Part shown: one piece after another, positions 1 to 7,347 of the stretch
How the letters are laid out: each line of letters begins with the position of its first letter
Numbering within the stretch: the stretch's first letter is position 1
Assembly: GCA_025057155.1 (NCBI GenBank)
Contig: JANWYD010000001.1
Location: 62,001-126,000, forward strand
Direction: 5' to 3'
DNA length: 64,000 bases
Source of the DNA: Chloroflexaceae bacterium
GTDB lineage: Bacteria; Chloroflexota; Chloroflexia; Chloroflexales; Chloroflexaceae
Notes under the pieces: generated by a model
The model's input: only the letters and a program-made list of their open reading frames with translations
The model's database searches: none
Told to the model about the DNA's origin: nothing
Position numbers and translations under genes: made by a program

Positions 1-724
1 CCCAGCGTCCTGGCGCCTCAATCGCCTCCAGATGCACCCCGTTACCGGCCGTGCAGCGCACCACCGCCGGGCTAAAGGCGCCGTGCATCAGCACCGGCCG
101 GGGCAACTCCAGGCGCTCATCATCGAGCAGCAAGCCAATGGCCGCCCGTTCCGCCTCGCTGAACAGCAGCGCGTCAGCGGGGGGCGGGGCCAGATGCTCG
201 CCAATGCGCCGCAGCACCATGCGCCAGTGCATCTGCGGCCAGCGCCCCGTAATGCGCGGACGCCCCGCCCCGGGGGTGTTGACGTGGTGCATGCGTCGCA
301 GCACGCGCCCGGCCTGGCGCCCCGCGCCGCGCAGCAGGTGTGGTTCATCCAGCGCCGTCGCGGGTACGCCGGGCGCGAATGTTTCCAGGGTGTAGGCAAA
401 GGGCGCCAGGGTGCACGACAGGTCGCGCTGAATGAGCCGCGCCGCGGGCAGGTTCTGGGCGCTCATCATGCGCAGAAAGAAGACGTGCGCCGCCAGGTCG
501 TCCTCGGGGGCGATGCGCAGGATCAGATGCTCGTTGAGCGTTGAGATGCGCACCAGGATGTGCTGCTCGGTTTGCCCGTAGAGGGTCACAGCGGTGGGGC
601 GCAGGTTCAGCGCGCGCACGATCAGCGCGGTATGCTCGCCCAGGTGAGCCAGCAGGCGGCGCCAGGCATCGCTCATGCCTTCGCTGACCGGTGGGATGGC
701 GTGGTTGAGGTGGGTGTAATCCAT
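1..724 (-). CDS. Phosphotransferase-fold protein (APH/choline kinase-like), 3' end outside the window
   Basis: An open frame runs on the minus strand from ATG at 724 (MDYTHLNHAIPPV) off the left edge, about 241 codons. Its layout resembles the aminoglycoside phosphotransferase/fructosamine kinase superfamily: an N-lobe with VTLYGQTEQHILVRIS, a hinge near YTLETFAPGVPATAL, an RRMHHV helix of the kind that follows in APH proteins, and LMHGAFSPAVVR at the place of the Brenner motif. That motif normally reads HGDxxxxN; here Asp is Ala and Asn is Val, so catalytic competence is doubtful on sequence grounds. The DFG-equivalent Asp would lie just beyond the visible region. The gene sits downstream of the Agl23-like genes and may share their transcript. 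The fold is inferred from motif order and the substrate is unknown. Confidence 0.6.
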   Translation of the reverse strand, partial: MDYTHLNHAIPPVSEGMSDAWRRLLAHLGEHTALIVRALNLRPTAVTLYGQTEQHILVRISTLNEHLILRIAPEDDLAAHVFFLRMMSAQNLPAARLIQRDLSCTLAPFAYTLETFAPGVPATALDEPHLLRGAGRQAGRVLRRMHHVNTPGAGRPRITGRWPQMHWRMVLRRIGEHLAPPPADALLFSEAERAAIGLLLDDERLELPRPVLMHGAFSPAVVRCTAGNGVHLEAIEAPGRW

Positions 725-759
725 TGGTTCTGGTATGAAACTGGTCGGTTGAAGAGAGG

Positions 760-778
760 TGGAGAAACCGGGTCTCCC
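760..778. repeat. Short interspersed palindrome, GGGGAAACC/GGTTTCCCC family (degenerate copy)
   Basis: GGAGAAACCGGGTCTCC between two minus-strand genes is a diverged member of a near-palindrome found at least five more times in intergenic spacers of this window. Confidence 0.55.
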
Positions 779-829
779 AACGCTCCTGCCTGCTGATCCC
801 TGCGAAAACCCTCGTTCCTCCGTCCCCCC

Positions 830-3800
830 TCACTGAGGCGCCACGTCGGGCAAAACGAAGCGCAGCACCCGATTGGTGGCGCGGTCGGTCACCCACACCG
901 CCCCCCCGGCGTCCACTGCCAGGCCGCTCGGGCTGGTCAGGGCGACGAGATCGTTACTCTGCCCACTCCAGCGCAGCAGCGGATCGCCGCGCAGGTTGAA
1001 GGAGATGACCTGGCTCCGGCTGGGCACGCTGACAAAGACCGTGCCATCGGGGCTGGCGGTAAGCGCGGGATCATCGTAGGTGTTCGGGCGCCAGCCGGCC
1101 ACCTGCCAGGTGACGATGGGGATGGGGCCGACCCGTCCGGCGCCATCGGGCGCGAACACCTGGACGCGGCTGTTCCAGGTGTCGGCCACGTAGAGATTGC
1201 CCTGCGCGTCCACAGCCAGGCTGGTCGGCTCGTTGAACTGACCTGGCTCGGCCCCGGCGGCGCCGAACTGGTAGAGGAACGTCCCGTCGCTATCGGTCAC
1301 GATGATGCGGCGGTTGCCAGTATCAGCGATGTAGACGTTGCCCCGGGCGTCCACCGCCACGCCGCGCGGCCCGAACAACCCCAGGGGGGCGGCGGCATTT
1401 CGCTCCGGGTCGCCTCCAGTAATCGTCGCTAGCCGGCCATCGCCCAGATCCTGTTCGCCGCTGCCCCAGGCGGCGACCGCCCGGCCCTGGGGATTGTACT
1501 TCACAATGCGGGCGTTCCAGGTATCGGCGACATACAGGTTCCCCTCGGCGTCAACGGCCAGACCACGGGGCTCGTACAGCTCGCCCAGGGCCGCGCCCTG
1601 CCCGCCAAGGCTGCGGATCAAGCGCCCGTCGGGGCCGTAGACGTGAATGCGATGGCCGCCGGTGTCGGCGATGTAGAGATTGCCCTGCGCGTCAATGGCC
1701 ACGCCTGTCGGCTGGCCACCCCCGGCGGGCAAGGTTAGCACCTGTCGGGCCACCAGCCGCAGATCGGGCGACGCCGGCGCCGCTGGCGGCGCCCCCCCGC
1801 CGCCGGCCACCAGGTCGCTGCGCACCCAGACCTCCATCTCCCGTGCGCCAGGCACGAGGGGATAGGGCAACTCGCGGTACAAGACGTAGCGGCCCAGCCA
1901 GTTCCAGTTCTCAACGCGGAACGGCCACAGAAGCGGAGCATACGGGCCGTGCACCTCCGCCGAAATATCGCGCCCGCACCCGCCCGAGCCGCCGGACCCG
2001 GGGGGCTTTAACAATTGCTCCACCGGCGTCCACGTGCTGTAGTAGAAGCGTTTGTACCCGGGACTGTTGGGGGAGCACTTGTCGCCTTCGGGAAACCACC
2101 AGTTAAACACTCCCGCCGGGCCATAGGGTTGCACATACGACCCGCGCAGCGCCTCGCGCACCGCTTCAGTCACGTGGGGGCGGTAGAGCAGCACCACGGG
2201 CGCCAGAGCAGTGGAACCGTCGGGCATGGACACGATGAACGTTTCTGGGCCGGGATCAGTCTGAAAGCGGTCGCGTTTGGTCCAGACCAGGTGCTTGAAA
2301 TCGCGGAAGTACCATTGCAGTGGCCAGGCCAGGGACCCCTCGCCATTTTCGTCGCCGCTGTCAATGAACACCGGCATGCTCAGGCCGCCGGTCTCGTCCT
2401 GCGGAGTGCGATTGCTGCGGGTCAGGTTAATCGCCATTTCGCGAATATCGGCGACGTAGCGCGGCACCTCCGGGGCGGTCTGAGTATAGATCAGCGGCTC
2501 AATCGGCGTATCGGGATGGTGATAGACCACCATCCAGGTGGCCCGAACGGTGTACGCGCCGATGCCGAGGGCAAGGGTCAGCGCCATCAAGGCCAGCACC
2601 AGCCGCGCGCCGAGGAGGTTCGCCAGGGTCAACAGGGCGTATACCAGGCCCCCGGCGATAAACAGCGGCACCAGGCCCTGCAAGAGATTGCGCTGCCACT
2701 CCTGGCCCTGAGCGCTGGCCCCGATGCGCCAGAAGGCCACGCCGATGGCGACGGCGGCAAGGACGGTGACCAGGGGCACGAGGGCGAGGAGCGGGTACGG
2801 ATTGGCGTTGCCCGCTGGCGGGTCGCTGGCGTCTGCCGCGGGCGCCGGGCCTGCCGCGCGCCCCTCGCGCTCTACCACATCGAGCAGGCGGGCGATCACC
2901 CAGGCGGCCAGCAGGGCGCCCGGCAGGGCCATATGCACCACCAGCCAGGGCATCTTCTCGCCGGCCCAGGAAAAAATGATCAGCGCCGTCCAGAACCAGA
3001 ACACGGTGAGCAAGGGATAGAGGCCCCAGGGCTGCAACGCGCCGGGCATCACCGGAACGCCGGTCGGGTAGGAGGCCTCCGGCGCCCGGGTCTCCTCGTC
3101 TGTCTCCGGCGCGTCGCCGCCAGTTGCGGCCGCAAAGGGGCGCTGGCGAGGCGGGAAGCGTCGCGTTATGCCGGCCAGGGATGCCCTGGATGGTGAGGAT
3201 TCCTCCCGTGGCTGATCTTCGGTGCTCTCCGGTGGCGCAGCGTTGCCGGTGGAGCAAGAAGCGGCGCGCTGACGGGCCAGGAAGCGCCGCGCCACGGCGG
3301 CCACGAGCGCCGCCACGACTCCGATGGCGGCCAGAACCGCCAGCGGCTCGTAGAGCGGCAGCAGCATCAGGTAATAGTACCAGGGCTGATCGCCGCGAGC
3401 ATACTCCTGCTGGCTCCCCAGCCAGTAGGCCAGCCCGGCGTAGAGGCCGTCAAAGGCCCCGCGCATATGGGCGAAAAACGAAGAGTAAAGCACCAGGTAG
3501 ATGCCGCCCAGAATAGCCAGAGCGATCCACAGCGTCGGGCGCTGCTCGCTCCACAGCGCCCGCAGGCGCGGCGCGAGGATCGGGGCGGGGTCCCACAACT
3601 GCTGGCAGAGCCAGGCTAGCAGGAAGGCCGAGGCCACCAGAAAGGCTTTTTCGCCGAAGTACAGCCCCTGGCCCACCGGGATGCGCGGATTGACCAGCAT
3701 CAGCAGCACAGCGATGCCGATGACGGCGATCAGGAACCAGTTAAGGTGGCGGGCGAAACGACTCTCGGCGAGCAGGCGCATCAGCACGAAGACGCCGAAG

Positions 3801-4432
3801 ATGAACAGCAGAATGTAGTACAGCTCGTGGGTGGCGATGGCCAGGGCCACTGCCGCCGCGGTCAGGTACAGCCAGCCAGGACGCCCGCTGTCGAGCCAGC
3901 GCAGCGCGCCGACGAACATCCATACCTCCCAGAGCACCATCAGGCCGTCGTGGCGCGCGAAGCGGGTATAGTAGAGCAGCGAGGGCGAGAAGGCCAGCAG
4001 CGCCGCCGCCGCCAGCACCCCGCGGCGCCCCAGGTAGGGTCGCAGCCACCAGGCCGAGGCGACCATCAGAATGCCGGCTATGGCCATTGGCAAACGCGCC
4101 TGAGCGTCGCCATCGCCAAAAAGAAAGTAGACCAGGGCGGTGAAATAGTATAACGATGGCCCGTGATAGACCGGGTCATAACAGTACGTTGGCGCGACCA
4201 CCCCGCCCCAGCAGTTGAAACCGCCTGCACCGGCATAGAGGCGCCAGCTCGACCAGGCGTGGATGCTCTCGTCGTGATGCAGCGCCATATCGCCCAGGCC
4301 CCAGAGATGAGTGATAATGCTGGCGAGGACGATCAGCGCGAACGCCGCTGTTTCCCAGGTGAGCCAGGCCAGGCTGATCGGGCGGCTAAGCAGCCGGGGT
4401 TCAGTTGGCTGGTTAAGCGTTTCAAGTGCCAT
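830..4432 (-). CDS. Agl23-type membrane glycosyltransferase-like protein fused to an NHL beta-propeller
   Basis: About 1200 residues. The N-terminal two thirds are polytopic membrane sequence of the GT-C type: hydrophobic segments run from about residue 25 to 640. The first loop holds HHDESIHAWSSW, an acidic motif expected of GT39/Agl23 proteins (family TIGR03663, 'flippase activity-associated protein Agl23'), and GEKMPWLVVHMALP follows near the middle. The last ~300 residues hold repeated units with GVAIDAQGNLYIADTGGHRI and close variants, which are NHL propeller blades likely outside the membrane. A low-complexity Pro/Glu-rich insert separates membrane blocks around residue 400-460. Start: ATG 4432 (MALETL) is preferred by comparison with the downstream paralogue; ATG 4456 and GTG 4483 are in frame. 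Activity is inferred, probably lipid-linked sugar transfer or cell-surface glycan synthesis. Confidence 0.8.
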   Translation of the reverse strand: MALETLNQPTEPRLLSRPISLAWLTWETAAFALIVLASIITHLWGLGDMALHHDESIHAWSSWRLYAGAGGFNCWGGVVAPTYCYDPVYHGPSLYYFTALVYFLFGDGDAQARLPMAIAGILMVASAWWLRPYLGRRGVLAAAALLAFSPSLLYYTRFARHDGLMVLWEVWMFVGALRWLDSGRPGWLYLTAAAVALAIATHELYYILLFIFGVFVLMRLLAESRFARHLNWFLIAVIGIAVLLMLVNPRIPVGQGLYFGEKAFLVASAFLLAWLCQQLWDPAPILAPRLRALWSEQRPTLWIALAILGGIYLVLYSSFFAHMRGAFDGLYAGLAYWLGSQQEYARGDQPWYYYLMLLPLYEPLAVLAAIGVVAALVAAVARRFLARQRAASCSTGNAAPPESTEDQPREESSPSRASLAGITRRFPPRQRPFAAATGGDAPETDEETRAPEASYPTGVPVMPGALQPWGLYPLLTVFWFWTALIIFSWAGEKMPWLVVHMALPGALLAAWVIARLLDVVEREGRAAGPAPAADASDPPAGNANPYPLLALVPLVTVLAAVAIGVAFWRIGASAQGQEWQRNLLQGLVPLFIAGGLVYALLTLANLLGARLVLALMALTLALGIGAYTVRATWMVVYHHPDTPIEPLIYTQTAPEVPRYVADIREMAINLTRSNRTPQDETGGLSMPVFIDSGDENGEGSLAWPLQWYFRDFKHLVWTKRDRFQTDPGPETFIVSMPDGSTALAPVVLLYRPHVTEAVREALRGSYVQPYGPAGVFNWWFPEGDKCSPNSPGYKRFYYSTWTPVEQLLKPPGSGGSGGCGRDISAEVHGPYAPLLWPFRVENWNWLGRYVLYRELPYPLVPGAREMEVWVRSDLVAGGGGAPPAAPASPDLRLVARQVLTLPAGGGQPTGVAIDAQGNLYIADTGGHRIHVYGPDGRLIRSLGGQGAALGELYEPRGLAVDAEGNLYVADTWNARIVKYNPQGRAVAAWGSGEQDLGDGRLATITGGDPERNAAAPLGLFGPRGVAVDARGNVYIADTGNRRIIVTDSDGTFLYQFGAAGAEPGQFNEPTSLAVDAQGNLYVADTWNSRVQVFAPDGAGRVGPIPIVTWQVAGWRPNTYDDPALTASPDGTVFVSVPSRSQVISFNLRGDPLLRWSGQSNDLVALTSPSGLAVDAGGAVWVTDRATNRVLRFVLPDVAPQ

Positions 4433-4528
4433 GCTGCGCGTGTCTAATACATACATTCTAACGAGAACATCACGGCGCTTCACACTCCAAAGGCATAAGG
4501 CACATTTTTTTCTGCCGGGCAGGGAGGC

Positions 4529-4545
4529 GGGAAACCAGGTTTCCC
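4529..4545. repeat. Short interspersed palindrome, GGGAAACC-A-GGTTTCCC
   Basis: A perfect 8-bp inverted repeat around one base, in the spacer between the two Agl23-like genes. It belongs to the GGGGAAACC family. Confidence 0.7.
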
Positions 4546-4569
4546 TATACCTCTCCTCCCGGAGCCTGC

Positions 4570-4590
4570 GCGCAACCCTCGGGGTTGCGC
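4570..4590. repeat. Short interspersed palindrome, GCGCAACCC/GGGTTGCGC family
   Basis: GCGCAACCC and its complement GGGTTGCGC flank a 3-base centre. Related copies lie at 27400, 37756 and 46717. It falls upstream of one minus-strand gene and downstream of another, where it could act as an RNA hairpin. Confidence 0.7.
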
Positions 4591-4596
4591 CAGCGT

Positions 4597-7065
4597 TCAG
4601 AGCCGCCTGCCACTCAACTGGCCGCCGAAGCCGGGGCTGATCTGGTCGGCCAGTTCGGGGCGCACGGCGATGATCACATCAGTCGAACCCAGGCGCTCGC
4701 CAAGATCGCGAAACATCAGAAAGCGCCACCAGCGTTCGCCCACCCCGCGGTCGAAGGGCGCGCGCAGGGCCTGGCCGAGAAGCGACACCTGCTCCAGGGG
4801 CGCCTGGCGCCAGCCCGGGCCCAACCGGTAGACGTGATCCTCGGGAAACCACCAGCGCAGGGGGTAACGCTGGATCACGAAGCCCTCCAGATAGCGCCGG
4901 TTCTCCGGGTAGCGATCATAGTTCTCCTGGAGCAGTAGCACGGCCATAATCCGCGCGTCGGGCGGCTCCAGCAATTGCCCGCCGATGCGCTCGGCGGCGC
5001 TGAAATCGCGCAGGTACCAGCTCCAGATGGTCTCGTTGTCATAGATAATCGGCAGGGCCAGCCCCCGGCCCCGGCGGATGGAGGCCTCTTCCAGGCGGCG
5101 CACGATGCGCATCATATCCGGCGAGGTCTGCGTGTAGACCATAGCCTCAACCGGGACATCACCATTGACGTAGGCCAGGCGCACTGCTGAGCGGAAGGTG
5201 TAGAGGCCCACGGCGATCCCAAGACAGGCGGCGAGCAGGGTCACGGCGTGTCCCGGCCCCCAGCGCAGGGCGGCGCCGGTGGTCAGCAGCGCAATCAGCC
5301 CCAGCGCCGCTGCCGGCACCACCCAGGGCGCCAGCGCTGACTGTTCACCAAAGGCCACAATGGCCGTCAGCAGCACAAAGCTCAGCCCGACAATAATCGC
5401 GAAGAGGGTTGCGTAGATTGTCCAGGCGGCGCGAACAGAGGCGCGGGCCAGGGCCGCGTCCTCGGCGGCCAGTTCGGCCTCCTCTCTGGCGCGCCAGCGG
5501 TTCCAGATCAGGCGTTGCGCGCCCCAGGCCGCCAGCAAGGTCAGCGGCACGCTGATGTGGATGGTCAGCCAGGGCATCTTCTCGCCGGCCCAGGTGTAGA
5601 TGCCCAGGGCGGCCAGCGTCCACCAGGCCAGCAGGTAGACGCCAGGGCCAGCCTGCTGACCGGGACATGCCGGCCCGTCCTCCGCAGCGTCCGGCCCTTG
5701 CCCCGAACGGCGCGCGGCACGCAGGGCGTCCAGAGCCGCCAGCACGAGGGCCGCGCCGCCGAAGATCAGCAGCAGCGGCTCGTAGACGCCAAGCAGAAAG
5801 AAGTAATAGTGCCCGGGCTGTCCGCCACGCTCGACGTTGTGTTGCGCGAGCCAGTAGAGCAGCGACCCGGTTACGCCGCTGATCACGCCGATAATGTTGG
5901 TGAAGAAGGCAGTGAAGAACACCGTGTAGATACCCAGCACGATCAGCAGGGCCACCAGCCAGCGCCGACCGGCGCCAAGGCTGGCAAAGACCTCCGCCGC
6001 CGGATCGCCGCGCTCGCGAGCGACCTGCCAGGGGGTGCGCCCGTCTGCTCCAGGGCGCCGCCAGATCAGGTAGCTCAGCGTCGCCAGGACGCCGAGGGTC
6101 AACCCGATCGCCAGCAGCACCGCCGGATGGCGGAAGAACTGCCACAGGTCGCGCAGGTACAGGCCCAGATTGGCAAAGAGACTGCGCCCGCCGTCATTAT
6201 CAGGGCGATTACGCACGCGCAGGGCATAGCTATTATCCTCGGTCTCCAGGGGCGGCCAGCCAAACCACCCCGGCCGCTCGACGATCAACTCGCCTGTCTG
6301 TGGATCGCGCATGGCGTGGTGCGCGCCATCCACCTGGGCGTGGCCGGGCAGCACAAAGATCAGCGCGGCAACCCCTGCCCCCAGCAGGCCCGCCAGCATG
6401 ATCCCCGGACGGTACACGCGCCACAGGAAAGCTGCCGTCAGGGGCGCGGCCATGATCAGGGAGAAGAGATAGGTCGTCTCATGGTTCACCAGCATCAACG
6501 CGAAGGCGCTCGCGCCCACGAAGAGCCAGGCGGGGCGGCGCGTGGCGCCGTAGCGCACAATCGCAGCGAAAACCAGGACTTCACATAACACTGAATAGAT
6601 GTCGTGGCGGAAGAAGCGCCCGACATACAGGGCCACCGGCGAAATCAGGAAATAGACGGCAGCGATGAGCGCCGCAGCGCGCCCCAGCGTCTGGCGCAGG
6701 AGGTAGGGCGAGAGGGTGAGAGCGGTGCCGGCCAGGGCCGGCCCCAGACGGGCGACGAAGTCGTTATCGCCAAAGAGGAAAAAGAGCGCCGCTCCCAGAT
6801 AGTAGAGCAGCGGGCCGTGGAGCAGGGGATCGTGGATGTATCCGCGGCCCATCAGCAGGTACCACGAATACGCTGCGTGGAGCGTCTCATCGTGGTGCAG
6901 GGCCCGGTCGCCGAGCGCCCAGAGGTGGGCAAGCAGGGCTGCCACTCCCAGCGTCAGGTAGGCCGCCTGCTCGACTGTAAGCAACCAGAGCCGGGAAGTA
7001 GTTGCGCCCGTGCCGGAGGCAGGCTCGGAAGCGGTCCGTGGCCGCGACAGTTCAAGCGTTGACAT
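4597..7065 (-). CDS. Agl23-type membrane glycosyltransferase-like protein
   Basis: 822 residues and polytopic. It is a paralogue of the neighbouring 830-4432 gene but lacks the NHL propeller. After an N-terminal segment rich in Ser and Thr, the first membrane helix (AAYLTLGVAALLAHLWAL) leads into HHDETLHAAYSW, matching the HHDESIHA motif of the paralogue. Later landmarks in common are HGPLLYYLGAALFFLFGD, a GEKMPWLTIHISVP segment and VYTQTSPDMMRIVRRLEE. The C-terminal ~150 residues are soluble (IIYDNETIWSWYLRDF) and presumably extracytoplasmic. These are features of TIGR03663/GT39-like GT-C proteins. A sigma-70-like promoter lies at 7110-7138, so this gene probably leads a transcript that includes the paralogue. 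The sugar donor and acceptor cannot be read from the sequence. Confidence 0.8.
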   Translation of the reverse strand: MSTLELSRPRTASEPASGTGATTSRLWLLTVEQAAYLTLGVAALLAHLWALGDRALHHDETLHAAYSWYLLMGRGYIHDPLLHGPLLYYLGAALFFLFGDNDFVARLGPALAGTALTLSPYLLRQTLGRAAALIAAVYFLISPVALYVGRFFRHDIYSVLCEVLVFAAIVRYGATRRPAWLFVGASAFALMLVNHETTYLFSLIMAAPLTAAFLWRVYRPGIMLAGLLGAGVAALIFVLPGHAQVDGAHHAMRDPQTGELIVERPGWFGWPPLETEDNSYALRVRNRPDNDGGRSLFANLGLYLRDLWQFFRHPAVLLAIGLTLGVLATLSYLIWRRPGADGRTPWQVARERGDPAAEVFASLGAGRRWLVALLIVLGIYTVFFTAFFTNIIGVISGVTGSLLYWLAQHNVERGGQPGHYYFFLLGVYEPLLLIFGGAALVLAALDALRAARRSGQGPDAAEDGPACPGQQAGPGVYLLAWWTLAALGIYTWAGEKMPWLTIHISVPLTLLAAWGAQRLIWNRWRAREEAELAAEDAALARASVRAAWTIYATLFAIIVGLSFVLLTAIVAFGEQSALAPWVVPAAALGLIALLTTGAALRWGPGHAVTLLAACLGIAVGLYTFRSAVRLAYVNGDVPVEAMVYTQTSPDMMRIVRRLEEASIRRGRGLALPIIYDNETIWSWYLRDFSAAERIGGQLLEPPDARIMAVLLLQENYDRYPENRRYLEGFVIQRYPLRWWFPEDHVYRLGPGWRQAPLEQVSLLGQALRAPFDRGVGERWWRFLMFRDLGERLGSTDVIIAVRPELADQISPGFGGQLSGRRL

Positions 7066-7109
7066 GCACTACCCGTAGGCCCAACAGCGCCGGTTCCACA
7101 TTCCGTGGC

Positions 7110-7138
7110 ATTGTACACGATGGGGATGCGCCGGGCAA
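7110..7138 (-). promoter_or_regulatory. Sigma-70-type promoter upstream of the Agl23-like gene
   Basis: On the minus strand TTGCCC (7138-7133) is separated by 17 bases from TACAAT (7115-7110). The downstream start codon is at 7065. Confidence 0.6.
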
Positions 7139-7151
7139 GGCGAGGGTGGAA

Positions 7152-7343
7152 GTGCGGAGGTGCGGAGGTGTGGAGGTGTGGAGGTGTGGAGGTGTGGAGG
7201 TGTGGAGGTGTGGAGGTGTGGAGGTGTGGAGGTGTAGATGGATCGCTTATAAGTTCCATAAATGCATCTAAACAATTTAGCTCCAAATCTCTGCATCTCC
7301 ACACCTCTACATCTCCACACCTCTACATCTCCACACCTCCACA
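7152..7343. repeat. GTGGAGGT octamer array with a facing complementary arm
   Basis: Ten tandem 8-bp units of the GTGTGGAG/GTGCGGAG type occupy 7152-7231, with a partial unit to 7237. After a 60-bp spacer, 7296-7343 carries the complementary sequence (CTCCACACCTC with CTACATCTC variants). The two arms could fold into a long imperfect hairpin between the acylase stop and the Agl23-like promoter. A similar arrangement occurs at 21393-21480. Confidence 0.85.
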
Positions 7344-7347
7344 TATC

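Noticed and set aside
2015-3196. Plus-strand open frame of 393 codons opposite the Agl23-NHL gene
   Set aside because: Antisense frame in membrane-protein coding sequence, with no ribosome site or motif.
7152-7237. Octamer array considered as a CRISPR
   Set aside because: The units are contiguous 8-mers with no spacers and no cas genes nearby; it is a simple tandem repeat.
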